Assembly (NCBI RefSeq): GCF_008761635.1
Contig: NZ_CP044344.1
Location: 62,001 to 126,000 of the forward strand
Origin: Nocardioides cynanchi
GTDB lineage: Bacteria > Actinomycetota > Actinomycetes > Propionibacteriales > Nocardioidaceae
DNA: 64,000 bases
Direction: 5' to 3'
This document shows positions 27,547 through 36,125 of the stretch, piece by piece; position 1 is the first letter of the stretch, and every line of letters begins with the position of its first letter. A model generated the notes under the pieces. That model was not told where the DNA came from. It saw nothing but the letters and a program-made list of their open reading frames with translations, and made no database searches. Position numbers and translations under genes: made by a program.

Positions 27547-28569
27547 TCAGAACTCGATGACCAGCCGCGCGGCCGCCCGCCCGGCGAGGACGTCGTCGAT
27601 CGACTCGTTGATCTCGTCGAGCTTGCGGGACTCCGCGATCACCCGGGTCCGGCCGTGCGCGTGGAGCTCTAAGACCTCTGTCAGGTCCTGCCGGGTCCCC
27701 ACGATGGACCCGATCACCGAGATCCCCTTCAGCACCGTCGGGAAGATCGGCAGCGCCATCGGCCCCTCGTTCTCCGGCGGCAGGCCGACGCAGACGAGGC
27801 GTCCGCCGCGGCGGAGTGCCGCGAAGGCCTCCTCGAAGACCGACGGGATCACCGCCAGGACGATCGCGACGTCGCAGCCGCCGAGGGCCTCGATCGCCTT
27901 GACCGGGTCCGTCGTACCCGCGTTGACGACGTGGTCGGCCCCGAGCTCGCGGGCCAGGTCCAGCTTGGTCGGCTCGACGTCGACCGCGATCACCGTCGCG
28001 CCGACGATCTTGGCGTACTGCACGGCGAGGTGGCCGAGGCCCCCGATGCCGAAGACGGCGACCCGCTCGGTGGGCTTGATCTGCGCGACCTTGACTGCCT
28101 TGTACGTCGTGACCCCGGCGCAGGTCAGCGGGGCCGCGTCGCGGGAGTCGATGCCCTCGGGCACCGGGACGACGTAGTCGGCGAAGGCGACGGCGTACTC
28201 CGCCAGGGCTCCGTCGATCGCGTAGCCGGAGTTGAGCTGCGACTCGCACAGGGTCTCCCACCCGCTGATGCAGTAGCTGCAGTGACCGCAGGCGTAGCCG
28301 AGCCACGGGATGGCGACCCGGTCGCCGATCCGGCGGTGGGTGACGCCCTCGCCCAGCGCCTCGACGATGCCGACCCCCTCGTGGCCCGGGACGAACGGCG
28401 GGGTGGGCTTGACCGGCCAGTCACCGTGCGCGGCGTGGATGTCGGTGTGGCACAGGCCACTGGCCTCCATCCGGACCAGGACCTGGCCCGGCCCGGGCGA
28501 CGGGATCGCGCGGTCCTGGATCTCCAGTGGCTGGGTGAAGTCGGTGACGACTGCTGCCTTCATGGTCAT
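27547..28569 (-). CDS. adhP: Zinc-dependent alcohol dehydrogenase
   Basis: The 340-residue medium-chain dehydrogenase has the catalytic zinc site GLCHTDIHAAHGDW and GHEGVG, the structural zinc cysteines CGHCSYCISGWETLC, and the NAD-binding FGIGGLGHLAVQYA. It matches AdhP ethanol dehydrogenases. It is downstream of the stress protein and flavodoxin genes and has its own DevR-like box at 28643-28660, suggesting induction under low oxygen. Confidence 0.95.
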   Translation of the reverse strand: MTMKAAVVTDFTQPLEIQDRAIPSPGPGQVLVRMEASGLCHTDIHAAHGDWPVKPTPPFVPGHEGVGIVEALGEGVTHRRIGDRVAIPWLGYACGHCSYCISGWETLCESQLNSGYAIDGALAEYAVAFADYVVPVPEGIDSRDAAPLTCAGVTTYKAVKVAQIKPTERVAVFGIGGLGHLAVQYAKIVGATVIAVDVEPTKLDLARELGADHVVNAGTTDPVKAIEALGGCDVAIVLAVIPSVFEEAFAALRRGGRLVCVGLPPENEGPMALPIFPTVLKGISVIGSIVGTRQDLTEVLELHAHGRTRVIAESRKLDEINESIDDVLAGRAAARLVIEF

Positions 28570-28629
28570 GCCTTCCTGCTGAGATGGTGCTTCCAGCCTT
28601 CAGGTGGCAGACCAGTGACGACAGAGCCT

Positions 28630-29559
28630 TCACGCCCGATCCGGGGAGGACCTTGGCCCCGGATCCGACACCGGGACCACTGCGATCGGCACGGACGCGC
28701 GCTCCAGGATCGCGGTCGCGGTGGAGCCGTGGGTCAGCCGCCCGAGGAGTCCACGCTCGTGGTGACCGACCACGACGAGGTCCATGGAGTCCGCCAGGGT
28801 GAGCAGGCACTCGGCGGGCACGCCGTACCCGATCAGCAGGCGGGTGGGCACCCCGGGGAACCGGGCGGTGGGGCCGGCCAGCGAGTCGACGAGGGTACGA
28901 CGTACCTCCGCCAGGTCGGGGTCGTCCGCGCTGGTGACCCGGGACGGCCGTCGCGCGGCGACCTCGTCCCACACCGTGTGCATGACGGTCAGCGGCAGCC
29001 CGCGCAGGGCGGCCTGCTCGTAGGCGAAGTGCAGCGCCGGGAGCGACACCGGCCCCTCGTCGGTCCCGACCAGCACCCCCTGGGGCTCGATGTGCTCGTG
29101 CCGCGGCCGGATCACGACCACGGGACACGTCGCCCGGCCGACCACCTCCTCGCTGACCGACCCGAGCGCGATGCTCAGCACATGGCCGCGGCCACGGGAG
29201 CCCATCACGATCATCGCCGCGTCCGCGGAGGCGTCGAGGACGGCCTGCCGGGCGTCGGAGCTGCGCACCACCTGGTGCACCACCAGCCCCGGCTGCCGGC
29301 TGACCACCCGGGTGGTGGCGCGGGCGAGCAGCCCGTGGGCTGCGGCCTGGAGGTCGGCGAAGAGGTCGAGCGGGTCGGGGGAGCCCTGGGTCATCGACGG
29401 CAGGGCGACCCCGAGGGGACTGCCCGTGCCGTGCACGAGGACCACATGGCGGTGCTCCAGTGCCGCCAGGTCCGCGGCCCATTCGAGCGCCCACACCGTG
29501 GGCTGGGCGGCGTCGACTCCGACGACGATGCTCCCCGGCGGCAGGTGCTCGGTGTCCAT
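28630..29559 (-). CDS. Universal stress protein with two Usp domains
   Basis: The 309-residue protein has two tandem Usp domains. Each has an N-terminal IVVGVDA or GVLVGTDEG strand and a C-terminal ATP-binding loop: MGSRGRGHVLSIALGSVSEEV and VGHHERGLLGRLTHGSTATAI. Double-domain Usp proteins of this sort belong to the dormancy regulon in mycobacteria. It follows the flavodoxin gene by 25 bases and precedes adhP. Confidence 0.95.
   Translation of the reverse strand: MDTEHLPPGSIVVGVDAAQPTVWALEWAADLAALEHRHVVLVHGTGSPLGVALPSMTQGSPDPLDLFADLQAAAHGLLARATTRVVSRQPGLVVHQVVRSSDARQAVLDASADAAMIVMGSRGRGHVLSIALGSVSEEVVGRATCPVVVIRPRHEHIEPQGVLVGTDEGPVSLPALHFAYEQAALRGLPLTVMHTVWDEVAARRPSRVTSADDPDLAEVRRTLVDSLAGPTARFPGVPTRLLIGYGVPAECLLTLADSMDLVVVGHHERGLLGRLTHGSTATAILERASVPIAVVPVSDPGPRSSPDRA
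28643..28660 (-). promoter_or_regulatory. DevR-like box upstream of adhP
   Basis: GGGGAGGACCTTGGCCCC lies within the last codons of the Usp gene, about 73 bases upstream of the adhP start. Close copies occur at 30213-30229 (minus strand) and 33541-33559. The shared core GGACCTTNGNCC resembles NarL-family DevR/DosR boxes. Binding is inferred. Confidence 0.5.
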
Positions 29560-29584
29560 GACCCCTGGCTCTCCGGGCCGCGGC

Positions 29585-30133
29585 TCAGTGGGCCGGGGTC
29601 AGTCGGCTCCAGGACTCGGTGGCCACGCCGCGCCCCCAGGCGATCGCGCGGTCGAGCTCGTGCGGCTCGAGCGGGCCGGGTACGGCGTGCACGAGGAAGC
29701 CGGTCGGGGCCGCGACGATCTGGTGCCCGTGGTCGTCGAGGATCCGGGCCGCCCGGCGGGACGCCGAGGCCGGCAGGTAGCGCACCTTGGTGACCCGGGT
29801 GTCGAACGTGGCGACGAGGGGGAGCCGGGACGCAGTGACCAGGGTGTCGAGCCACTCGCGCATGCCGATGTCGATGACGACGTCGCGACCGCCCTGGCGT
29901 ACGGCGTCGCGCCGCGTGGCGGGGCGGCTCAGGGAGAAGCCGTGGGTCGGGGCACCGACGACGAGGAGGTCGACGTCCGCCAGATCGGCAGCGCCGGCGC
30001 GTGACACGTCGAGCACCGTCGTGTCGCAACCTTCCAGACGCAGGCCGGCTGCCACGGCTCGGGCAACGCGCTCGGTGTTGCCGAACATGGACTCGTAGGC
30101 CACGAGGGCCTTCACTGCCGGCTGGTCGCCCAT
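29585..30133 (-). CDS. Flavodoxin family protein
   Basis: The 182-residue flavodoxin-like protein has an FMN phosphate loop ALVAYESMFGNTERVARA, the second FMN loop VVGAPTHGFSLSRP, and the third region TFDTRVTKVRYLPASASRRA. It is longer than electron-carrier flavodoxins and resembles the actinobacterial flavodoxin/nitric-oxide-synthase-like group. It leads a likely operon with the Usp gene and has a DevR-like box upstream. Confidence 0.88.
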   Translation of the reverse strand: MGDQPAVKALVAYESMFGNTERVARAVAAGLRLEGCDTTVLDVSRAGAADLADVDLLVVGAPTHGFSLSRPATRRDAVRQGGRDVVIDIGMREWLDTLVTASRLPLVATFDTRVTKVRYLPASASRRAARILDDHGHQIVAAPTGFLVHAVPGPLEPHELDRAIAWGRGVATESWSRLTPAH

Positions 30134-30191
30134 CCTCGTACTCCTCGTCGTCGGTCCGTTCCACCATGGCTCGGCCCACGTGTCCCGGCTC

Positions 30192-30229
30192 GGGTCCCCG
30201 GACCCCGCTCGCGAGGCCGAAGGTCCCTG
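30192..30229. promoter_or_regulatory. Divergent control region with DevR-like box
   Basis: Between the flavodoxin gene and the gene at 30277 are GGGTCCCCGGACCC (30192-30205, palindromic) and, on the minus strand, CAGGGACCTTCGGCCTC (30229-30213). The latter matches the boxes at 28643 and 33541. It is about 80 bases from the flavodoxin start and about 48 from the other gene, so it could serve both. Confidence 0.5.
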
Positions 30230-30276
30230 TCTGGTCGCTCGCGGGTCGGTGAGGCTGGTGGAGACAGGAGTGAGCG

Positions 30277-30582
30277 ATGTACTTCATGTGGGTGCCGCCC
30301 CCGTCGGAGCCCTACGGTTCCGACCCGCCGCCGGCCGAGCACCGGGTGGTGCTCGACCCGGCCGGTGACCCCGAGGCACTGCGACGGGCCGTGGCCCGGC
30401 TCACCCTCGACCAGCTGGCCGGTGCGTGGCACAGCTCGCAGACCGCCCTGGCCGCCGGCCACGACGTACGACGCCAGGCACAGCTAGTCATGCTGCGCGG
30501 CATGGTGCTCGACGAGGTGGAGCAACGCCGCCCCCGGCTCTACCGCCGCTGGCTGCGCGACGGTGGGCCCCGCCTCGGCTGA
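30277..30582 (+). CDS. Conserved hypothetical protein
   Basis: The 101-residue protein has a Pro-rich N-terminus (MYFMWVPPPSEPYGSDPPP) followed by a helical part (PEALRRAVARLTLDQLAGAW; LRGMVLDEVEQRRPRLYRRW). A ribosome site GACAGGAG precedes the ATG. No family is recognised. It shares the control region at 30192-30229 with the flavodoxin gene and may belong to the same stress response. Confidence 0.7.
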   Translation: MYFMWVPPPSEPYGSDPPPAEHRVVLDPAGDPEALRRAVARLTLDQLAGAWHSSQTALAAGHDVRRQAQLVMLRGMVLDEVEQRRPRLYRRWLRDGGPRLG

Positions 30583-30650
30583 CTCGGTCCACGCGGTGGC
30601 GTCGACGCGACCGCTCAGGCCAGGGAGCGCCTCTGACCTGCGAGGATGAG

Positions 30651-30726
<76 letters not shown>

Positions 30727-30858
30727 ATGCCCCGAAGAGCGACCGCAAGACTAGCAGCGGGGCGCGCGCGCTCCCAATCGGATGGGCGGGGTGGAATATC
30801 AAAGATTCAACTACCGTTGCTCCGGGCGACCGCACGACGAAGCAGGAGGTGGGCCCCG

Positions 30859-31806
30859 ATGCCCGCAGTGACCGTTGACGACCTGACCACGCTGACCCGG
30901 CTGCCCGAGCCGGGCCTGGGCGACCAGCCGCGACCCGTCTGGCAGGTGACGACGGCGCCCCAGGGGTACGAGGGTGAGGGCTTCCCGGTCCGCCGCGCCT
31001 TCGCCGGCATCGACCTGAGCCTGCTCGACCCGTTCATCATGATGGACCAGATGGGCGAGGTGGACTACGCGCCGGGCGAGCCCAAGGGCACGCCGTGGCA
31101 CCCGCACCGCGGCTTCGAGACGGTCACCTACATGATCGACGGCGTCTTCGAGCACCAGGACTCCCACGGCGGCGGCGGCACGATCACCAACGGCGACACC
31201 CAGTGGATGACGGCCGGCTCCGGCATCCTCCACATCGAGACGCCGCCCGAGTGGCTGGTCCAGTCCGGCGGTCTCTTCCACGGCATCCAGCTCTGGGTGA
31301 ACCTCCCGCGCGAGGAGAAGATGGTGGCGCCTCGCTACCAGGACATCCGCTCCGGAGAGGTCGCCCTCCTGACGTCGTACGACGCGGGGTCGCTGGTGCG
31401 GGTGATCGCCGGCCGGGTGGGTGCGCAGGCCGGACCCGGCTCCACCCACACGCCGATGGCCCTGGTGCACGCGACGATCGAGCCCGGTGCCCGGCTCGAC
31501 CTGCCGTGGGACAACGAGTTCAACGCGCTGGTCTACGTGCTCAACGGCCAAGGCACGCTGGGGACTGACGCCCGGCCGATCCGGTCCGGCCAGTCGGCCG
31601 TGCTCGGGGCCGGCGACTTCCTCACCATCGCCGCGGACGCCGGCCAGGAGAGCCGCTCGCCGAAGCTCGACGTGATCGTGGTCGGCGGCAAGCCGATCGG
31701 CCAGACCCTGGCCTGGGCCGGGCCGTTCGTGATGAACACCAAGGCCGAGGTGCTGCAGGCCTACGAGGACTTCCAGAAGGGGCGCTTCGGCCACATCCCC
31801 GGCTGA
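30859..31806 (+). CDS. Pirin family protein
   Basis: The 315-residue bicupin has the pirin hallmark PHRGFETVTYMIDGVFEHQDSHG with metal-binding histidines and Glu, then GSGILHIETP and, in the second cupin, an FNALVYVLNG strand. Bacterial pirins are metal-dependent; some act as quercetinases. AGGAGG at 30843-30848 supports ATG 30859. A low-GC dyad (GAAT-N7-ATTC at 30794-30808) upstream could bind a regulator such as MarR. Confidence 0.95.
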   Translation: MPAVTVDDLTTLTRLPEPGLGDQPRPVWQVTTAPQGYEGEGFPVRRAFAGIDLSLLDPFIMMDQMGEVDYAPGEPKGTPWHPHRGFETVTYMIDGVFEHQDSHGGGGTITNGDTQWMTAGSGILHIETPPEWLVQSGGLFHGIQLWVNLPREEKMVAPRYQDIRSGEVALLTSYDAGSLVRVIAGRVGAQAGPGSTHTPMALVHATIEPGARLDLPWDNEFNALVYVLNGQGTLGTDARPIRSGQSAVLGAGDFLTIAADAGQESRSPKLDVIVVGGKPIGQTLAWAGPFVMNTKAEVLQAYEDFQKGRFGHIPG

Positions 31807-31818
31807 GTCACTCCGCTC

Positions 31819-31852
31819 GGAGGCCCCGGACGGCAACGCGTCCGGGGTCTCC
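31819..31852 (+). terminator. Hairpin terminator after pirin
   Basis: GGAGGCCCCGGACG (31819-31832) pairs with CGTCCGGGGTCTCC (31839-31852) across a six-base GCAACG loop, with one G-T pair. It lies 13 bases after the pirin stop and faces the convergent secreted-protein gene, so it may work in both directions. Confidence 0.8.
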
Positions 31853-31936
31853 GATCGTTGGCCGTGACAGGGACAACCACGGGCCATCAAGGGCGGGCAC
31901 ACAGGGGGGTGGCGCTCGCCGCGGAGTCGATCAGGT

Positions 31937-32494
31937 TCAGCCGACCTGCGGGACCGCGATCACCACGGCGGTCGACGAGCAGCTGCTGCTCGAGACCTGG
32001 GCCGTGATCATCCCGGCGGGCCGGTGGTTGCCGGTGCCGATGTACGCCATCGTCTTGACCGTGAAGACGGGTGCGACCGAGCTGTTGCCGGCCAGCGGCG
32101 CTGCGGTCATGAAGGTGAACGTGTAGCAGCCGTTGCCGTCGGGGTCGAGGTGCTTGTTCCCCTTGCCGAGCTGGGTCCAGCCCGCGGGCAGGTTGGTCGT
32201 GTCGGAGTAGGTGAGGTCCTGGATCCCGCAGATCGTCAGGGTGACCGACAGCCCGGTGACCGCGGTGCTGCAGCCGTTGACGACCGACAGCGGAATGTCC
32301 AGGTAGTTGAGGCCGCCGGTGCGCCACCGGGCGCTGCCGGTGAGCGAGATGTCGCAGCACCCGGTGCCGGCGAACGCCGGAGCAGTCGCGGCGATCTGGA
32401 TCATGGGCACGGTCCACGCGACCGTGGCCGTCGTACGGACGAGCCTGCGGCGGGTGATGCGGCGCGGCTCAGCGGTCGAGTTGACAGACGTCAT
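31937..32494 (-). CDS. Secreted protein of unknown function
   Basis: The 185-residue protein has a Tat-like signal (RRITRRRLVRTTATVAWTVP... cleavage near APAFA-GTG). The mature part is Cys-containing and beta-rich: TGCCDISLTG, VVNGCSTAV, LTICGIQDL, GCYTFTF and SSSSCSS, suggesting disulfides in an immunoglobulin-like surface domain. GGGGGA precedes the ATG. No family is recognised. It stands alone between two terminator-like hairpins. Confidence 0.75.
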   Translation of the reverse strand: MTSVNSTAEPRRITRRRLVRTTATVAWTVPMIQIAATAPAFAGTGCCDISLTGSARWRTGGLNYLDIPLSVVNGCSTAVTGLSVTLTICGIQDLTYSDTTNLPAGWTQLGKGNKHLDPDGNGCYTFTFMTAAPLAGNSSVAPVFTVKTMAYIGTGNHRPAGMITAQVSSSSCSSTAVVIAVPQVG

Positions 32495-32665
32495 CGAAGA
32501 TTCCCCCAGGTGAGTGGCCGCCTGTCTCGCCCGTTGCAAGACATCCCCGTCGGCCTGCCGGTCATCCCCCGATGAACCCGGCAACTGGAAGGTACGGGGG
32601 CGGTTGCAGCACTCGTCGGCGAACGCGCCGGATTTTGCCTGGAGGTCGTGAAGACCGTCCGAACG

Positions 32666-32689
32666 GTCCGAGTCGGTAGCGACTCGGAC
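32666..32689 (-). terminator. Hairpin after tRNA-His
   Basis: GTCCGAGTCG (32666-32675) pairs perfectly with 32680-32689 around GTAG. On the minus strand it lies 19 bases beyond the tRNA-His CCA end. A second dyad, GACCGT...ACGGTC, follows at about 32653-32668. It is a likely terminator for the tRNA gene. Confidence 0.65.
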
Positions 32690-32707
32690 TATTCGACGGG
32701 ACCCGAT

Positions 32708-32784
32708 TGGGGTGAGTGACGGGACTTGAACCCGCGACATCCGCGACCACAACGCGGCGCTCTACCAGCTGAGCTACACCCACC
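32708..32784 (-). tRNA. tRNA-His (GTG)
   Basis: Minus-strand cloverleaf: acceptor GTGGGTG/CACTCAC, D arm GCTCAGCTGGTAGAGC, anticodon stem CCGCG/CGCGG with loop TTGTGGT giving GTG, T arm CGCGGGTTCAAGTCCCG. The extra G(-1) typical of histidine tRNA is encoded at 32784 opposite C73, and CCA is encoded at 32710-32708. Confidence 0.97.
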
Positions 32785-32830
32785 ATGCGGCTCCGCCCAG
32801 GGGCGGAGACAGTCAGGAAGTGTAGGGCAA

Positions 32831-33472
32831 TCAGCCCTCGGAACTCCCATCGGGGGCGCCGTGGCCGGGGTCGGTCAGGGAGCCGCCGTGCTCCACGGCC
32901 ATGGCCCTCGCGCCGGCGGTGTCGGGCCCCGGCGTCGGCACGAAGACGGCGGCCCGGTAGTAGCGCAGCTCCTCGATGCTCTCCTGGATGTCGACCAGCG
33001 CCCGGTGGTGGCCGGCCTTGACCGGAGCGGCGAAGTAGGCCCGGGGGAACCAGCGGCGGGACAGCTCCTTGATCGAGGAGACGTCGACGATCCGGTAGTG
33101 CAGGAACGCGTCGAGATCGTGCATGTCGCGCGCGATGAACGCCCGGTCGGTGCCGACGGTGTTGCCGGCCAGCGGCGGGCGCGACCCGTCGGGGCAGTGC
33201 TCGCGCAGGTAGGCCAGGACCTGCTGCTCGGCTTCCTCGAGCGAGATGCCGTCGTCGAGCTCGTCGAGGAGCCCCGACTTCTCGTGCATCGTGCGGACGT
33301 AGTCGTCCATCTGCGCGAGGGCCTCGGCCGGAGGCTTGATCACCAGGTCGATGCCGTCGCCGAGGACGTTCAGGTCGAAGTCGGTGACCACCGCGGCGAT
33401 CTCGATCAGCGCGTCCGCTACATAGTCGAGACCGGTCATCTCGCAGTCGATCCAGACCAGGCGCTCGTTCAC
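32831..33472 (-). CDS. orn: Oligoribonuclease
   Basis: The 213-residue DEDDh 3'-5' exonuclease degrades short RNA and pGpG. Motifs: LVWIDCEMTGLD (ExoI), the ExoII stretch GNTVGTDRAFIARDM, and KAGHHRALVDIQESI (ExoIII with catalytic His). A TAGGGT hexamer is eight bases before the GTG. The last 25 residues are a low-complexity tail not needed for the fold. Confidence 0.96.
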   Translation of the reverse strand: MNERLVWIDCEMTGLDYVADALIEIAAVVTDFDLNVLGDGIDLVIKPPAEALAQMDDYVRTMHEKSGLLDELDDGISLEEAEQQVLAYLREHCPDGSRPPLAGNTVGTDRAFIARDMHDLDAFLHYRIVDVSSIKELSRRWFPRAYFAAPVKAGHHRALVDIQESIEELRYYRAAVFVPTPGPDTAGARAMAVEHGGSLTDPGHGAPDGSSEG

Positions 33473-33540
33473 AAGGAGTCACCCTACCGACGTCGGTCGT
33501 CCTGGGCGCCGGGTCCCCGCAAGGGGAAGGAGGTCTCGCG

Positions 33541-33559
33541 GGGGAAGGACCTTCGCCCC
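33541..33559 (+). promoter_or_regulatory. DevR-like box upstream of the MauE gene
   Basis: GGGGAAGGACCTTCGCCCC contains the 9-bp palindrome AAGGACCTT and shares its core with the boxes at 28643 and 30213. It ends 23 bases before a CAGGCT -10 (33583-33588), the right place for an activator touching the -35 region of the gene at 33596. Confidence 0.5.
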
Positions 33560-33595
33560 GTCCGCGCCGGAACCGCCTCGCACAGGCTGAGAGGT

Positions 33596-34102
33596 GTGAA
33601 GCAGCAGTGGATCGGCTTGGCGTGCCGCGCCGTCCTCGCTGCGGTCTGGCTCAGTGCGGGGGTCCTCAAGTTCCGTGACGCCGCCGGGACCGTGCGGGCC
33701 ACGCGCGCCTTCCGGCTGCTGCCCGAGTCGCTGGTGCCGGCCGTCGGCCACTTCCTGCCCGTGCTCGAGCTGGTGATCGGCGCCTGCCTGCTCCTGGGGT
33801 TGCTGACCCGGGCGATGGCGATCGCGACCGGGGTGCTGATGGTGGTGTTCATCGTCGGCATCGCGTCTGCGTGGGCACGCGGCCTGGAGATCCAGTGCGG
33901 CTGCTTCGGTGGCGGCGGCAACGTGAAGATCGACGCCACCGCCGGCTACGTCCGCGACCTCCTCCGCGACCTCGGTCTGCTGCTGCTGTCCGCCTGGCTG
34001 GTCTGGCGACCCCGCACGTGGCTGTCGCTGGACAACGTCCTGTTCCGCCCCCTCGAGAGGTTCGATGATGTCGACGAAGAACCAGCAGCAGTCCAGGGCT
34101 GA
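33596..34102 (+). CDS. MauE/DoxX-like membrane protein
   Basis: The 168-residue protein has four membrane helices (LACRAVLAAVWLSAGVLKF; FLPVLELVIGACLLLGLL; AMAIATGVLMVVFIVGIASA; LLRDLGLLLLSAWLVWRP) and the MauE-like CGCFGGGG motif after helix 3. MauE proteins act in quinone-linked thiol redox chemistry. It overlaps the DsbA-like gene by 35 bases, which fits a membrane electron donor plus extracellular thiol oxidoreductase pair. Confidence 0.87.
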   Translation: MKQQWIGLACRAVLAAVWLSAGVLKFRDAAGTVRATRAFRLLPESLVPAVGHFLPVLELVIGACLLLGLLTRAMAIATGVLMVVFIVGIASAWARGLEIQCGCFGGGGNVKIDATAGYVRDLLRDLGLLLLSAWLVWRPRTWLSLDNVLFRPLERFDDVDEEPAAVQG

Positions 34103-34820
34103 GCGCGCCCGTCGCGCCCAGAGCCTGATGCGCGAGCAGCAGCGCCGCGAGCGCAGCCGCAACCTGATGGTGGTGGGTGCGGTGGTCGGCGCTCTCCTGG
34201 TCATCGTGGGGGTGCTGTTCTACGTCCAGAGCAAGCGCGACACCACGGGTCAGGCCGCCGGCAGCGTCCCGGGCAACCTCACCGGCGGCTACTCGGTGAC
34301 CGTGGGGCAGGCGTCGGCGCCGACCACGCTGAAGCTCTACGAGGACTTCCTGTGCCCGATCTGCGGTGAGTTCGAGGCCGCGACGAGCGCCCAGGTGGAT
34401 GCCGCGATCGCTGCCGGCAAGCTGAAGGTGGACTACCACATGGCCGGCTTCCTCGATCCGCACTCGACCAACGCGTACTCGAGCCGGGCCCTGAACGCCG
34501 CAGCGGTCGTGCTCGACACCTCCGGGCCCGAGGTCTTCCTGACGTTCCACAACCTGCTCTACCAGCACCAGCCGGCGGAAGGCGGGCCCGGGCCGTCGGA
34601 CGACCAGCTGATCGCGTACGCCGTGCAGGCCGGTGCCCAGGAGTCGGCCGTGGCCGGGCCGATCCGGGACAAGGTCTACGCTCAGTGGGTGCTGAACGCC
34701 AACGACCAGATGTCCAAGGACGGCGTGGTCGGCACGCCCACCGTCTTCATCAACGGCCAGCAGCAGGACCCCACCAACCCGGCGGCCGCAGCCCAGGCAG
34801 TCCTGGCGGCGATCAAGTAG
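34068..34820 (+). CDS. Membrane-anchored DsbA-like thioredoxin-fold protein
   Basis: The 250-residue protein has a charged N-terminus, one membrane anchor (NLMVVGAVVGALLVIVGVLF, about residues 33-52), and an extracytoplasmic thioredoxin fold with active site FLCPICGEF and cis-Pro loop GVVGTPTVFING. It matches actinobacterial DsbA/MdbA-type disulfide enzymes. ATG 34068 is better spaced from GAGAGG than ATG 34065. It is coupled to MauE upstream and to a small membrane gene downstream. Confidence 0.9.
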   Translation: MSTKNQQQSRAERARRAQSLMREQQRRERSRNLMVVGAVVGALLVIVGVLFYVQSKRDTTGQAAGSVPGNLTGGYSVTVGQASAPTTLKLYEDFLCPICGEFEAATSAQVDAAIAAGKLKVDYHMAGFLDPHSTNAYSSRALNAAAVVLDTSGPEVFLTFHNLLYQHQPAEGGPGPSDDQLIAYAVQAGAQESAVAGPIRDKVYAQWVLNANDQMSKDGVVGTPTVFINGQQQDPTNPAAAAQAVLAAIK

Positions 34821-35086
34821 TGCAGGTCGAGCGCGTCCAGCGCTGGGTCATGTCGACCCTCCTGCTCACCGTCTGCGCCCTCTTCGCCACCGGTATGGCG
34901 ATCCTGTCGGGGATCGTCGACCGGGCCGGCGCGCGACCGGGGCTGCTCGGGATCTCCGGCGTGGTCGGCCTGATGGCGATGGCCGGGATGCGGGCGATCA
35001 ACCTCAAGCGGATCCTGACCCCGTGGCTGCTGCTGGGGCTGCTGCCCGCGATCGTCGTTGGTTCGTACTACGCGCTCACCGCCTGA
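34820..35086 (+). CDS. Small membrane protein
   Basis: An 88-residue ORF starts at GTG overlapping the previous stop (TAGTG). It has three hydrophobic segments: MSTLLLTVCALFATGMAILS, GLLGISGVVGLMAMAGM and PWLLLGLLPAIVVGSYYAL. No family is recognised. Overlap with the DsbA-like gene suggests cotranscription and possibly a role in the same redox unit. Confidence 0.72.
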   Translation: MQVERVQRWVMSTLLLTVCALFATGMAILSGIVDRAGARPGLLGISGVVGLMAMAGMRAINLKRILTPWLLLGLLPAIVVGSYYALTA

Positions 35087-35099
35087 CAGACTGCTCCGC

Positions 35100-36125
35100 G
35101 TGAGTCTCGCGTCCTTCATCGCCGGTCTGCCCAAGGCCGAGCTCCACGTGCACCACGTGGGTTCCGCCTCGCCGGCGATCGTCTCCGAGCTCGCCGAGCG
35201 GCATCCGGGCGTGGTCCCCTCCGACCCCGACGAGCTGCGGCGCTTCTTCGAGTTCCGCGACTTCGCGCACTTCGTCGAGGTCTACCTCGCCGTGGTCGAC
35301 CTGGTGCGCACGGAGGACGACGTCCGCTACCTGACCTACGAGGTGGCGCGGGAGCTGGCGACCGGCCAGCAGGTGCGGTACGCCGAGCTCACCTGCACGC
35401 CGTACACCTCGGTGCTGCCGGACGACGACGACCTCGGCATGCCGATCGAGGTCTACACCGAGGCGATCGAGGATGCCCGGATCGCCGCTGAGCGCGACTT
35501 CGGGATCGTCCTGCGCTGGATCTACGACATCCCTGGCGAGAGCGGGATGCCCGCCGCCGACGCGACCCTGTCGTTCGCGCTCAACCACCGGGTCGACGCC
35601 TTGGTCGGCTTCGGGCTCGGCGGCCCCGAGATCGGGGTGGCCCGCGCGCAGTTCAAGCCGCACTTCGACGCCGCCCGCCGGGTGGGCCTGCACAGCGTCC
35701 CGCACGCCGGCGAGACCACCGGCCCCGAGACAGTGTGGGACGCCCTGCAGGTGCTCGGTGCCGAGCGGATCGGGCACGGCACCTCCGCGGCCACCGACCC
35801 GAGGCTGCTGAAGTACCTCGCCAAGACCGGGATCCCGCTGGAGGTCTGCCCGTCCTCCAACGTCGCGACCCGCGCGGTCGCCAGCCTCGAGGAGCACCCG
35901 ATCGCGACGTTCCGCGACGCAGGCGTGACGATCACGATCAACTCCGACGACCCGTCGATGTTCGGCACCACCCTCAACCGGGAGTACGAGATCGCCGCCG
36001 ACCTGCTCGGGCTCGACTCCGGGGGAGTCACCGACCTGGTGCGCGCGGCGGTCCGCGCGTCGTTCGCCCCCGACGAGGTCAAGTGGGCGATCCTCTCCGA
36101 GATCGACGTCTACGCGGGCCGCTGA
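35100..36125 (+). CDS. add: Adenosine deaminase
   Basis: The 341-residue amidohydrolase has the zinc ligands of the family: KAELHVHHVGSAS (usual HxH in ELHxHxxG), HAGETTGPETV, IGHGTSAATD and INSDDPSMFGT. The first motif has His-Val-Gly-Ser where most enzymes read Leu-Glu/Asp-Gly, so adenosine rather than another aminopurine is likely but not certain. CAGACT lies seven bases before GTG 35100. Its 3' end overlaps the convergent cyclase gene by 16 bases. Confidence 0.92.
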   Translation: MSLASFIAGLPKAELHVHHVGSASPAIVSELAERHPGVVPSDPDELRRFFEFRDFAHFVEVYLAVVDLVRTEDDVRYLTYEVARELATGQQVRYAELTCTPYTSVLPDDDDLGMPIEVYTEAIEDARIAAERDFGIVLRWIYDIPGESGMPAADATLSFALNHRVDALVGFGLGGPEIGVARAQFKPHFDAARRVGLHSVPHAGETTGPETVWDALQVLGAERIGHGTSAATDPRLLKYLAKTGIPLEVCPSSNVATRAVASLEEHPIATFRDAGVTITINSDDPSMFGTTLNREYEIAADLLGLDSGGVTDLVRAAVRASFAPDEVKWAILSEIDVYAGR

